NCBI GenBank assembly: GCA_910579175.1
Contig: CAJTTB010000007.1
Location: forward strand, 1 to 64,000
Source: an uncultured Oscillospiraceae bacterium
Lineage (GTDB): Bacteria > Bacillota > Clostridia > Oscillospirales > Ruminococcaceae
DNA length: 64,000 nt
Direction: 5' to 3'
Below are positions 27,382 to 36,653 of this stretch, one piece after another. Below the pieces are notes generated by a model. That model saw nothing but the letters and a program-made list of their open reading frames with translations, had not been told where the DNA came from and did not search any database. A program made the translations under genes and the position numbers. How positions within the stretch are numbered: the first letter of the stretch is position 1; every line of letters starts with the position of its first letter.

Positions 27382-29193
27382 TTGATTATCGAATACTTTT
27401 TTTATAAAGATACGTTAGAAGGTTATCAGAGTTTGAAAGGATTATTGGAAAAAAAGGATGATGCCTTTGCTTTTTATAATCGGAATCTCACTCCATTGAT
27501 TCCAGTCGCTTCTGGGGTGGAATCGAATATTTATTGTATGGAATTGACAGAACAAGAACAATTGCTAGATACGCTTATGGATCGTATTAGAAAAAAATAT
27601 CGTGATGATGATTTAAGTCCAGAAGTGGCATTGGAGAATAGAAAGCCATATCCTGCTTCAAAACCATTTTATCAAATAAAAGAGGAAATGGAACGTTGCC
27701 CATTATATCAAAGTGTATTTCGGATTATGCCTAAAGGCGGTTTATTGCATGTACATGCGGCTTCGGCGTTATCATCAGAAGAATTTTTTAAGTTTTTGGT
27801 AGACTATGACAGAGAACATCCATCAGAAGTAGGATATCAGGATGCGGATGCATTTGCCATTTTTGTATTGAGGGAAGATTGGTCTGATTTAGAAGGAAGA
27901 ATATCTTTTAAAAATGGAACCTTATTATATAAACATTTATTGATAGAAAATGGGATTTCTGTTGAAAAGGCAGTACCATTGTGCTCTTTTATAGACGATA
28001 CAGGGCGGATAAAAAAGGAATTAAAGACGCTTTTGGCTTTTGAACAAGACTTTGATTTAAAAGAATCTATGTTTATTTGGGAAGAGTTTAATATGCGGTT
28101 TTCCAGAACAGATAGTTTATTAGAACATGTTGATTTTTATCGGGAGTATCTAAGACGGTTTTTTGAAGAATGCAAGCGGGATAACATTCAATATGTAGAG
28201 CTGCGAAGTGGATTTGCAAATTTTATTACAGTTGCACAGCCAGATACCAATTCTAAAAAATCATCACAGTACAAATTAAATGGATTACAATCTGTTTATA
28301 CCAATTGCTATCATTGGCGAAATCACTTTTATTATAAAGAAATGAATCTCAGAATAAATTATAACCAACCTGAATTTTTAGAATATATCAGAGAAATTGC
28401 TCAACAAGTGGGCATTGGTGTTCGTGTGATTTTAAATGTAAGGCGTGATTTGAATCCAGAGAGAGTACAAGATAGAAATAAAATTATAGAGCGTTTAGAT
28501 GCAGCTATAAAATATCATAATGGATTATTACCAGAACAAAAAGATTATAGTGATTTTGTAATTGGTTTTGATTTTGTAAGCGAAGAGGATAGAGGACGAG
28601 CTACATCGGAGTACAAAGATTTTATTTATGGAACATCAACCCAACAAGGTATTTCTGAAAAACCTCGCATTCAGTTGATTGATTTTTATCTTCATGATGG
28701 TGAAAGCCACGATATGTATCATCATAATATCATAGATGCCAGTATCATATCAAAATATCGGATTGGGCATGGCTTTCAAATGTATCGGTATATTGAATTG
28801 GTAAATAACATCAATTTTTTGGAGACGAGTGAACACTATCAAAAAATTGTAAATTCTTTTATGCCTATATTGGAAGTTTGCCCGATTAGCAATCAGTTGT
28901 TGCGGTATTATCCAGATTTGCGCGCGCATCCTGTCTGTGAATTGATGAAGCGTGGTGTGCAGTGTGTCATTGCAAATGATGATCCTCAAATTTTTGGCAA
29001 TGGTGGCTTATCTTATGATTTTTGGATGGCATATATGGGTTTTGGTTTAAATTTAAAGGCAATCAAACGATTGGTTTATAACTCTTTGATTGCAGAAAAT
29101 CAGAATAAATTGGAAAAAAATCCTGATTTTGATAGAAAGTGGGGGGAATTTGTACAGACAGCAGTTGAAAATTTAAGTAGAATAAAAGGCTAA
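27382..29193 (+). CDS. ADA2/ADGF-type adenosine deaminase-like protein
   Basis: The ~603-residue protein resembles the adenosine-deaminase growth-factor (ADA2) branch. It has MPKGGLLHVHAAS with the zinc HxH pair (near residue 117), a LHDGES counterpart of the catalytic HAGE motif, SKYRIGHGFQMYR with the third zinc His, EVCPISNQLL, and CVIANDDPQIFGNGGLSYDF with the zinc Asp. Adenosine or a related nucleoside is the expected substrate. Unlike eukaryotic ADA2 there is no signal peptide, so it is probably cytoplasmic. The start is uncertain: TTG 27382, five bases after AAAGGG, is my choice. Confidence 0.8.
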   Translation: MIIEYFFYKDTLEGYQSLKGLLEKKDDAFAFYNRNLTPLIPVASGVESNIYCMELTEQEQLLDTLMDRIRKKYRDDDLSPEVALENRKPYPASKPFYQIKEEMERCPLYQSVFRIMPKGGLLHVHAASALSSEEFFKFLVDYDREHPSEVGYQDADAFAIFVLREDWSDLEGRISFKNGTLLYKHLLIENGISVEKAVPLCSFIDDTGRIKKELKTLLAFEQDFDLKESMFIWEEFNMRFSRTDSLLEHVDFYREYLRRFFEECKRDNIQYVELRSGFANFITVAQPDTNSKKSSQYKLNGLQSVYTNCYHWRNHFYYKEMNLRINYNQPEFLEYIREIAQQVGIGVRVILNVRRDLNPERVQDRNKIIERLDAAIKYHNGLLPEQKDYSDFVIGFDFVSEEDRGRATSEYKDFIYGTSTQQGISEKPRIQLIDFYLHDGESHDMYHHNIIDASIISKYRIGHGFQMYRYIELVNNINFLETSEHYQKIVNSFMPILEVCPISNQLLRYYPDLRAHPVCELMKRGVQCVIANDDPQIFGNGGLSYDFWMAYMGFGLNLKAIKRLVYNSLIAENQNKLEKNPDFDRKWGEFVQTAVENLSRIKG

Positions 29194-29209
29194 GTCATAT
29201 TGACAAAGG

Positions 29210-29245
29210 AAAAAACTGTTACAGTTTAAACTGTAACAGTTTTTT
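29210..29245. terminator. Perfect bidirectional terminator
   Basis: A 36-base perfect palindrome (AAAAAACTGTTACAG arm, central TTTAAA) lies between the convergent deaminase and thioredoxin genes. Confidence 0.9.
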
Positions 29246-29281
29246 AAATCTCAATTTATTTTTTTGTTTACATCAAATTAT

Positions 29282-29605
29282 TTAAAGTGCTTCTTCTACC
29301 ATTTTTTGAATTGCTTGGATTGGTTGAACTCCTACAGATTGATTGACAACTGCTCCATTTTTAAATACGAATAAAGCTGGAATGCTCATCACTTGATATT
29401 CCATAGCAAGTGATTGATGATCGTCTACATTGACCTTTGCCACGACAGCTCTTCCATCAAACAATTTTGCCACCTGGTCTAAAACGGGAGCTAACATTTT
29501 ACAAGGACCACACCAGTCTGCCCAAAAGTCGACCAATACGACATCATCACTTCGAATTACTTTTTCATTAAATTCTTCTGTACTGTTAATATGCAAAACA
29601 TCCAT
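29282..29605 (-). CDS. trxA: Thioredoxin
   Basis: The 107-residue protein is a canonical thioredoxin with active site WADWCGPCKM (residues 28-37), the cis-Pro loop MSIPALFVFKNG and an AKVNVDDH strand. It reduces disulfides in the cytoplasm. An AAAGGGA ribosome site precedes the ATG. The flavin reductase gene lies 26 bases upstream on the same strand and may share the transcript. No thioredoxin reductase is in view. Confidence 0.96.
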   Translation of the reverse strand: MDVLHINSTEEFNEKVIRSDDVVLVDFWADWCGPCKMLAPVLDQVAKLFDGRAVVAKVNVDDHQSLAMEYQVMSIPALFVFKNGAVVNQSVGVQPIQAIQKMVEEAL

Positions 29606-29631
29606 AAATATTTCCCTTTCTGATAATGCTT

Positions 29632-30249
29632 TTATTTTATTTGATTATATACTTGTTTTGTCTGATTTTCAACTAAATGATGGGATTTTTCAAAATAATT
29701 TACAATATTTTCATAATCCATAGGAATGGATTGGCGTTCTGCTGGCGGTAAGATATCCGTATGTTCTAATATTAATGTGTCTGTTAATGTGGAATTTATG
29801 CACCTAAAAAATAAATTGGCAGTTGTTTTGATACCATGGTGAATTTTGGGGTCGGTATCTCCAGCAGTAAAAAAGAGAAAACATTGTTTTGTGGACGAAA
29901 ACGTTTGTTGTCGAAGAGAAGGGTTTTGAAAAAATTGTTGAAAACGATCAATCACAGCTTTCAGTGGTGCTGGATATCCTGCAAAATAGATTGGTGTGGC
30001 TAATATGACATAGTCAGCGGAAGAAATCTCTTGTATGATCAGCTTGAGATCATCGGTTTGATTGAATGGACAGCTACCAGTCGTGCATTTTTTACAATCA
30101 ATACAGGGTGAAATTTGAAGCTGATAGCAATTTAAAATGGTAAGGTCATAAGCATTCATATCAATTTGATTGAAAAATCCTTCTAATAATAGTTTGGTAT
30201 ACCCCTTATGTCTGGGAGAACCAAATAAAATTGTAATTTTGGGTTTCAT
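29632..30249 (-). CDS. NADPH-dependent FMN reductase / flavodoxin-like protein
   Basis: This 205-residue protein has the FMN phosphate loop GSPRHKGYTKLLLEG near the start, the Cys motif CIDCKKCTTGSCPF (near 52-65) typical of iron-sulfur flavoprotein-like reductases, and YVILATPIYFAGYPAPLKAVIDRF. It probably transfers electrons from NAD(P)H through FMN. I use the ATG at 30249 with AGAAAGGA upstream; an earlier in-frame ATG at 30285 has no ribosome site. Thioredoxin follows in the same direction. Confidence 0.88.
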   Translation of the reverse strand: MKPKITILFGSPRHKGYTKLLLEGFFNQIDMNAYDLTILNCYQLQISPCIDCKKCTTGSCPFNQTDDLKLIIQEISSADYVILATPIYFAGYPAPLKAVIDRFQQFFQNPSLRQQTFSSTKQCFLFFTAGDTDPKIHHGIKTTANLFFRCINSTLTDTLILEHTDILPPAERQSIPMDYENIVNYFEKSHHLVENQTKQVYNQIK

Positions 30250-30407
30250 TATATGATTCCTTTCTAAGATACAGTGATAAGTCATAATGTATTTATGATT
30301 ATCATATCAGTATTTTACTTAAAATATCACACAAAAATGAAACAATTTGTTGTAATATTTGCATATACTGGAAAATGGGAATTTGATTTTGAAATGGGGG
30401 AGTTTTG

Positions 30408-31103
30408 ATGAATAACATTCGCACGCAAAAAAGGCGATGGAAAATAAAATTCATCTTGATTGCAGTGATTTTATGTGTGTTTTTTCTGTATTCAGAAGCG
30501 GGGATTCGTTCGGTAATTCGTTCTGTTGTAGAAAAAGAAAGTAGAAGCATTGCAACTGAAATTATTGGCGAAGCTGTTTGGGAAGTGACCTCTAAATTGA
30601 ATTTACAATACGATGATTTGGTAAAGGTGGGACGAGGAGAGCAACAGATAGTCACTTCCATTGAGGTTGATAGTTTAAAGGTAAACCAAATTCGTTCCAG
30701 TATTGTAAGTGCCATTACAGAGAAATTAAAACAAATGGATGTTCAAAGTTATGAGATACCATTGGGGAATTTAATTGGCAATGATTTTTTATCTGGGCGC
30801 GGTCCGAATATAAAATTAAAATTGCTGCCAAAAGGAAATATGAACAGTAAAATAGTCAGTGAATTTGATTCGGCAGGAATCAATCAAACACGCCATCGAA
30901 TTGTGTTACAATTGTCTGTGGAAATGATGATATCCATCCCGTTTTATCGTCTAAATACGCAAGTATCCTCAGAATTTATTATCGGTGAAACAATCATTGT
31001 GGGAGAGGTTCCCAAGTATTATACACAAGTTGTTAGTGAAGATGAAACCGCTTTGGAAAAGGCAAATAATTACCAAAAAAATCTTCCTGATCTTGGAAAA
31101 TAG
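30408..31103 (+). CDS. yunB: Sporulation protein YunB
   Basis: The 231-residue protein has a basic start, one N-terminal membrane anchor (IKFILIAVILCVFFLYSEA) and a YunB-type outer domain with IRSVVEKESRSIATEII, the NLIGNDFLSGRGPNIKLKL segment (about 126-144) and a C-terminal FIIGETIIVGEVPKYY. YunB is a sigma-E-dependent sporulation membrane protein of unknown mechanism. The ATG at 30408 follows GGGGGAG. A TTG directly before it is less likely. Confidence 0.88.
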   Translation: MNNIRTQKRRWKIKFILIAVILCVFFLYSEAGIRSVIRSVVEKESRSIATEIIGEAVWEVTSKLNLQYDDLVKVGRGEQQIVTSIEVDSLKVNQIRSSIVSAITEKLKQMDVQSYEIPLGNLIGNDFLSGRGPNIKLKLLPKGNMNSKIVSEFDSAGINQTRHRIVLQLSVEMMISIPFYRLNTQVSSEFIIGETIIVGEVPKYYTQVVSEDETALEKANNYQKNLPDLGK

Positions 31104-31160
31104 TATATTTTTTTTTGATTGGTGTACACTAATATTAAACATCAACAAAGGGGGATTTTT

Positions 31161-31895
31161 ATGTTTACCAATCAAGAAGAAGAAATAGAAGTTGAAGAAA
31201 CTGAACAACAGATACCACCAAATCAGTTTGGTGGTATCTCTGAAATGGGTTCCATTACCACACATGGAAAACATTTGATTCACTGTTTGACCATTATTGG
31301 ACAGGTAGAAGGGCATTATATTTTACCTGCTCAGAATAAAACGACAAAGTACGAACATGTGATACCACAATTGGTAGCGATTGAAGAAGATAAAGACATA
31401 GAAGGTTTAATCATTATGATTAATACGGTAGGGGGAGATGTAGAAGCAGGGCTGGCAATTGCGGAACTGATTTCCAGTATGAGTAAGCCAACTGTATCAC
31501 TGGTACTCGGCGGTGGACATTCCATTGGGGTGCCTTTAGCAGTCAGTGCAAAGCACTCTTTTATCGCTCCGTCAGCAACGATGACAATTCACCCTGTTAG
31601 AATGAGTGGTTTGGTATTGGGAGTACCACAAACATTTTCTTATTTTGAAAAGATGCAGGATCGCATTGTTCATTTTGTAACGCAAAATTCCAGAATTGAA
31701 GAAAAGCGCTTTACCGAATTGATGATGACGACAGGAGAATTGGCAATGGACGTGGGTACTGTTTTAAATGGAGTGGATGCAGTTAAAGAGGGACTCATTG
31801 ATGAATTGGGCGGATTGAGCGATGCAATTGCTTATTTGAATCAGATGATTGATGAACAAAAACAAGGAGAAAATGATGTTGTACACGATAATTGA
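31161..31895 (+). CDS. tepA: ClpP-like protease TepA
   Basis: The 244-residue protein is a ClpP/crotonase-fold serine protease of the TepA (YmfB) type. It has GGDVEAGLAIAELISSMSKP, the nucleophile region VLGGGHSIGVPLAVS (near residue 120) and TMTIHPVRMSGLVLGVPQTF with the His. TepA helps protein export and removes small acid-soluble spore proteins in related spore formers. I start it at the ATG at 31161 after AAAGGGGG; an upstream GTG at 31119 lacks a ribosome site. It overlaps ylzJ, then ftsK, the order known from Bacillus. Confidence 0.93.
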   Translation: MFTNQEEEIEVEETEQQIPPNQFGGISEMGSITTHGKHLIHCLTIIGQVEGHYILPAQNKTTKYEHVIPQLVAIEEDKDIEGLIIMINTVGGDVEAGLAIAELISSMSKPTVSLVLGGGHSIGVPLAVSAKHSFIAPSATMTIHPVRMSGLVLGVPQTFSYFEKMQDRIVHFVTQNSRIEEKRFTELMMTTGELAMDVGTVLNGVDAVKEGLIDELGGLSDAIAYLNQMIDEQKQGENDVVHDN

Positions 31896-32094
31896 TCCAC
31901 AAGAAATTTTCTTACAACAGAAAAATTTAAAATATTCTTATAAAAAGGTTGATAATTGTATCCTAGAGGGTGTACAATATAATAATGATATTTTGATTTC
32001 CCGTATTGTATCAACCAATCCAAAGGATTATTTGAATGCAAATTATCAGCTTGGAACCAGTATGGTAAAATCCGTTTCTAAAAAATCTCGTTGA
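31876..32094 (+). CDS. ylzJ: YlzJ-like small protein
   Basis: This 72-residue protein begins MLYTIIDPQEIF and has the YlzJ pattern, with the middle VDNCILEGVQYNNDILISRI and the tail NPKDYLNANYQLG. Function is unknown. The ATG at 31876 is preceded by AAGGAGA and overlaps the tepA stop by 20 bases, so translation is coupled. It lies between tepA and spoIIIE/ftsK, as in Bacillus subtilis. Confidence 0.85.
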   Translation: MLYTIIDPQEIFLQQKNLKYSYKKVDNCILEGVQYNNDILISRIVSTNPKDYLNANYQLGTSMVKSVSKKSR

Positions 32095-32167
32095 GAAAGA
32101 AACGGGTTACATAAGATGTTGCTTCTAAGGGGAAGAACTAATGTTTAAAATAATAGGAGGTAACTGA

Positions 32168-34738
32168 ATGCCCGCAAAAAAACAGAGCAGTCAGAACAAC
32201 GTAAGTAAAAGTACAAAATCAAGTCGCAGCCGAAATTCTACCAATCATGCAAAAGCAACAAGGATGGAGTACAATCGTCAGCAGGCTTGGGCAGTGATTG
32301 TATTTGTGATAGGTTTACTGCTTTTGACAATCACCTTGATTAAGGGAAAAAATGTTTGGTTGTTTTTACATAATTTTTTATTTGGTATCTTTGGAATTGG
32401 AACCTATTTGGTTGCACCACTGATGATTTATATTGCAGTCAAGTTGACCATTCAGCCAGATATCGGAAAAATAAAACATAAAATATGGCAGATTGCTGTA
32501 TTACTTGCATTGGCTTGTGGAATGATACAAGTTATTTTTATGAATGGATATTCTGGAAATTCTTTGGCTAATATTTTTGGGAATTTATATCGGTCAGGTC
32601 AGGAATTGAAAAGTGGAGGAATTATCAGTGCGGTCATTGGTTTACCATTGAGCGCTGCATTTGGCAATATAGGTGCTGCCATTATTATGGTGCTATTTAT
32701 TTTTGCCTTTATTTTGTTGATCACAGGAACCACCCTGTTAGATACCTTTTATGGAGTACGCAATGTCTTTCGAGTAGCTTCTAAACCAGTTAAGCGCATG
32801 GAAGATCAATATTTAAAAATTCGCGAAGTGCGTGAAATGCAACAAGAGGAAGAAGAAGATTGGGAAGAAGAACAAAACCAGGTATTTCTACTTGAACAAC
32901 CACAAGAACCTTATCCCAGAAAAAAGCGATTTGATTTTCAAGGTCTATTTAAAAGTGGTCAAGATTTGATTCGGGAGAAACCGCCAGAAATTCCCAAAGA
33001 AAAAGAGAAACCAATGACAAAAGCAAAGACAACTGCTCCCAAGAAATCTCCTGTATTGCTCGATATCGATGTGACTGATGAAGATTTTCAGCAAGAACAG
33101 AAAATGGCTCCATTAGAGGAATTGGTAAAAAAAGCAATTCCCAAATCAGAGTCCAATTGCATAAAAAAAGATCAACCAGATGAGCCAAAAGAAGACGAGT
33201 TGGAGGAAACAGAAGATATTGTAGATGAACTAAATGAAGCGGAATTAAAACTGACCAAAGAGTATGTATACCCTCCTATTCATTTGTTAAAAGCTCCTGT
33301 GGCTATTTCCAATCAAAATCTATCAGAAGAATTAAAGTCAAATGCGGAATTGCTGGTGGATACATTAAAGAGTTTTGGAGTACAGACAAGGATTATTGAT
33401 ATTAGTCGCGGTCCAACGGTAACCAGATATGAACTTCAACCATCTGCTGGGGTAAAGATCAGTAAAATCACAGGGCTTTCTGATGATATTGCGCTCAATT
33501 TGGCGGCAGCGGGAGTGCGCATCGAGGCGCCAATTCCCAATAAAGCAGCGGTTGGAATAGAAGTCCCCAATAAGGTGACAGAAACAGTAACTATGCGCGA
33601 AATTGTAGATAGCAGTGCGTTTCGGGACGCAAAAAGTAAATTGACTGTTGCTTTGGGAAAGGATATTTCTGGACAAGAAATGGTATTTGACATTGCAAAA
33701 ACACCACATATGCTGATAGCTGGTTCCACTGGTTCCGGTAAATCGGTTTGTATCAATTCCATTATCATTAGCCTTTTATATAAAGCCACTCCAGAGCAGG
33801 TAAAGTTGTTGATGATTGACCCAAAGATTGTAGAACTAGGTGCTTATAACGGAATTCCTCATCTGTTGGTTCCAGTGGTGACCGATCCTAAAAAAGCAGC
33901 AGGAGCATTGGGTTGGGCAGTGACAGAGATGTTAAAGCGATACCAGTTATTCGCCAATAATGGAGTACGTGATCTTTCTGGCTTTAATGCTTTGGCAGAG
34001 CAGAAAGAAGAATTAGAACCGATGCCACAAATTGTAATTATCATCGATGAGTTGGCGGACTTGATGATGGCAGCGCCAAATGAAGTAGAAGATTCCATCT
34101 GTCGATTGGCACAGATGGCAAGAGCAGCGGGAATGCACATGGTGATTGCAACGCAAAGACCTTCTGTAGACGTCATTACCGGTTTAATTAAAGCAAATAT
34201 TCCTTCTAGAATTGCATTTGCAGTGTCTTCTCAGGTGGATTCTCGTACCATTTTAGACCAAGGTGGTGCAGAAAAATTATTGGGTAAAGGCGATATGCTC
34301 TTCTATCCGGTGGGAATGGCAAAGCCAACTCGTATGCAGGGCTGTTTTGTAACCGACCAAGAACGAGATCAGGTGATTGATTTTGTAAAGAGTGATACAA
34401 TCTCTGAATATGATGATGGCATTATGGATGAGATTGAAAAGCAGGCTGTACAGGAAAAAGAAAAGGGAAATGACGGCGGTGGATTTGACGACCAAGATAA
34501 ATTGATGCCACAGGCAATTGAGTGTGTCATAGAAGCGGGACAGGCTTCTACCTCGTATTTGCAACGCCGTTTGAAGGTGGGTTATGCACGTGCTGCCCGT
34601 TTGATGGACGATATGGAAGCGAAGGGAATTATCGGTCCTTATGAGGGAAGTAAGCCCAGAAAAGTGTTGATAACTCGAAATGAATGGATTGAGATGAAAA
34701 TGAATAGCGACGATGAAACGGCAGTTGTATCGGAATAA
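32168..34738 (+). CDS. spoIIIE: DNA translocase FtsK/SpoIIIE
   Basis: The 856-residue protein has about four N-terminal membrane segments (residues 35-190), an acidic, charged linker to about 350, an alpha/beta motor and a gamma winged helix. The motor carries AGSTGSGKSVCINSII (Walker A), VIIIDELADLMMAAPNEVE (Walker B) and HMVIATQRPSVDVITGLIKA. The gamma domain reads STSYLQRRLKVGYARAARLM near the C-terminus. It pumps DNA through the division or sporulation septum. Its place after tepA-ylzJ favours SpoIIIE naming. ATAGGAGG ribosome site. Confidence 0.95.
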   Translation: MPAKKQSSQNNVSKSTKSSRSRNSTNHAKATRMEYNRQQAWAVIVFVIGLLLLTITLIKGKNVWLFLHNFLFGIFGIGTYLVAPLMIYIAVKLTIQPDIGKIKHKIWQIAVLLALACGMIQVIFMNGYSGNSLANIFGNLYRSGQELKSGGIISAVIGLPLSAAFGNIGAAIIMVLFIFAFILLITGTTLLDTFYGVRNVFRVASKPVKRMEDQYLKIREVREMQQEEEEDWEEEQNQVFLLEQPQEPYPRKKRFDFQGLFKSGQDLIREKPPEIPKEKEKPMTKAKTTAPKKSPVLLDIDVTDEDFQQEQKMAPLEELVKKAIPKSESNCIKKDQPDEPKEDELEETEDIVDELNEAELKLTKEYVYPPIHLLKAPVAISNQNLSEELKSNAELLVDTLKSFGVQTRIIDISRGPTVTRYELQPSAGVKISKITGLSDDIALNLAAAGVRIEAPIPNKAAVGIEVPNKVTETVTMREIVDSSAFRDAKSKLTVALGKDISGQEMVFDIAKTPHMLIAGSTGSGKSVCINSIIISLLYKATPEQVKLLMIDPKIVELGAYNGIPHLLVPVVTDPKKAAGALGWAVTEMLKRYQLFANNGVRDLSGFNALAEQKEELEPMPQIVIIIDELADLMMAAPNEVEDSICRLAQMARAAGMHMVIATQRPSVDVITGLIKANIPSRIAFAVSSQVDSRTILDQGGAEKLLGKGDMLFYPVGMAKPTRMQGCFVTDQERDQVIDFVKSDTISEYDDGIMDEIEKQAVQEKEKGNDGGGFDDQDKLMPQAIECVIEAGQASTSYLQRRLKVGYARAARLMDDMEAKGIIGPYEGSKPRKVLITRNEWIEMKMNSDDETAVVSE

Positions 34739-34751
34739 TTGGGAGGATTTC

Positions 34752-36653
34752 ATGACAAAAAATCGTTTTTTACCGATTTCTCGCGCAGAGATGAAACAGC
34801 GGGGAATTGAACAGTTTGATTTTATTTGTATTACTGGTGATGCTTATGTAGACCATCCTTCCTTTGGCATTGCCATTATTTCTAGAGTGTTGGAATCTCA
34901 AGGGTTTCAGGTTGGAATGATAGCACAGCCCAATTGGAAGAGTACAGAGGATTTTTTAAAGTTGGGATTGCCCAAGTATGCATTTTTGGTTACATCGGGA
35001 AATATTGATTCTATGGTTGCACACTATACAGTTGCAAAAAGATTGCGCAGCACGGATGCTTATAGTGCGGGCAATCAAATGGGCAAACGCCCAGATAGAG
35101 CGGTGATTGTCTATTGTAATCAGCTAAAAAAGATTGCTCCACAGATACCAGTATTAATTGGTGGACTAGAGGCATCTCTAAGGCGCTTTGCCCATTATGA
35201 TTATTGGGATAATGCTGTGCGCCCTTCGATTCTCTGCGATGCAAAGGCAGATTTGTTGATGTATGGTATGGGAGAATTGCAAATTACAGAGATAGCAAAA
35301 CGTTTTCGAGCAGGTGAAACGGTAGACACTATGACGGATATTCGGGGGACTTGTTATCTTACAAAACCAATTCATACCCCTTACGGAGCAGTACAATGTC
35401 CAGATTTTCAAATTGTGGCAGCCGATAAAAAAAGTTATGCCAAAGCGACCAGACAGCAGATGAATGAGCAAGATGAAATTTATGGAAAAACAGTGATTCA
35501 GCGTCATGGGGCTGATATGTTGGTGCAAAATCCACCTATGAGGAGTTTGACACAACAGGAGTTAGATGAGGTTTACGCGTTGCCATATATGAGGATGTAC
35601 CATCCAAGTTATGAAGCACAAGGCGGTGTTGCGGCAATTGAAGAGGTGGAGTTTTCAATTGCGCACAATCGGGGTTGTTTTGGTGCCTGTAATTTTTGTT
35701 CGATTGCCTTTCATCAAGGGAGAAAGATTGCAACTCGTAGCGAACAATCTATTTTGGCAGAAGCGGAAAGTTTTACACATAATCCCAGATTTAAGGGGTA
35801 TATTCATGATGTAGGAGGTCCGACAGCCAATTTTCGTCAGCCGTCTTGCCAAAAACAATTAAAAGCAGGTTTGTGTAAAGATGGCAAAAAGTGCCTTGCG
35901 CCAAATCCTTGCAAATTGTTGGAAGTGGATCACACAGAATATTTGAATTTATTGAGAAAGATACGAGATATCAAAGGGGTGAAAAAGGTCTTTATTCGTT
36001 CGGGTATTCGGTATGATTATCTGATAGAGGATAGGGATGAAGCATTTTTTGATGAGTTGGTGAAATATCATATTAGTGGACAGTTAAAGGTTGCCCCAGA
36101 ACATTGTAGCAATGCTGTGTTGGATAAGATGGGCAAACCCCATATTGAAACATATTTGCACTTTATGAAGAAGTTTTATAAAAAGACAAATCAGTTTCAA
36201 AAGGAACAATATCTAGTTCCTTATCTGATGTCATCTCATCCAGGCTCTACACTAAAGGATGCGATTGAACTCGCTTGTTTTTTGAAAAAGGAGCATATTA
36301 GACCAGAACAGGTACAGGATTTTTATCCCACACCTGGAACAGTATCCACTTGTATGTATTATACTGGACTTGACCCTTATACGATGCAACCTGTTTATAT
36401 CCCTTATACAAAGGAAGATAAGGCAATGCAACGGGCGTTATTGCAATATTTTCAACCAAAAAACAGGGATTTGGTATTAAAGGCGTTGAAGAAAGCAAAA
36501 CGCTATGATTTGATTGGAAAGGGAAAGGATGCCTTGGTAGAAGACTATCCACAAACTTCTTTTCATCAACAACCGAATAATCGAAATTTAAAATCGAAAG
36601 GAAAACAAAAATGGCACAGAGAAAAACAGGACAAAAGAAAAAACAAGCGGTAA
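34752..36653 (+). CDS. ygiQ: YgiQ-family radical SAM protein
   Basis: The 633-residue protein has the long YgiQ layout: FLPISRAEMKQRG then FDFICITGDAYVDHPSFG at the N-terminus, VLIGGLEASLRRFAHYDYW, and a radical SAM core with cluster motif CFGACNFCSI (CxxxCxxC, near residue 315). GGPTANFRQPSC and HPGSTLKDAIELA follow. Its reaction is not established. I start it at the ATG at 34752 with GGGAGG upstream; an upstream in-frame ATG lies inside ftsK. Its last 43 bases overlap the ComEC-type gene. Confidence 0.92.
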   Translation: MTKNRFLPISRAEMKQRGIEQFDFICITGDAYVDHPSFGIAIISRVLESQGFQVGMIAQPNWKSTEDFLKLGLPKYAFLVTSGNIDSMVAHYTVAKRLRSTDAYSAGNQMGKRPDRAVIVYCNQLKKIAPQIPVLIGGLEASLRRFAHYDYWDNAVRPSILCDAKADLLMYGMGELQITEIAKRFRAGETVDTMTDIRGTCYLTKPIHTPYGAVQCPDFQIVAADKKSYAKATRQQMNEQDEIYGKTVIQRHGADMLVQNPPMRSLTQQELDEVYALPYMRMYHPSYEAQGGVAAIEEVEFSIAHNRGCFGACNFCSIAFHQGRKIATRSEQSILAEAESFTHNPRFKGYIHDVGGPTANFRQPSCQKQLKAGLCKDGKKCLAPNPCKLLEVDHTEYLNLLRKIRDIKGVKKVFIRSGIRYDYLIEDRDEAFFDELVKYHISGQLKVAPEHCSNAVLDKMGKPHIETYLHFMKKFYKKTNQFQKEQYLVPYLMSSHPGSTLKDAIELACFLKKEHIRPEQVQDFYPTPGTVSTCMYYTGLDPYTMQPVYIPYTKEDKAMQRALLQYFQPKNRDLVLKALKKAKRYDLIGKGKDALVEDYPQTSFHQQPNNRNLKSKGKQKWHREKQDKRKNKR

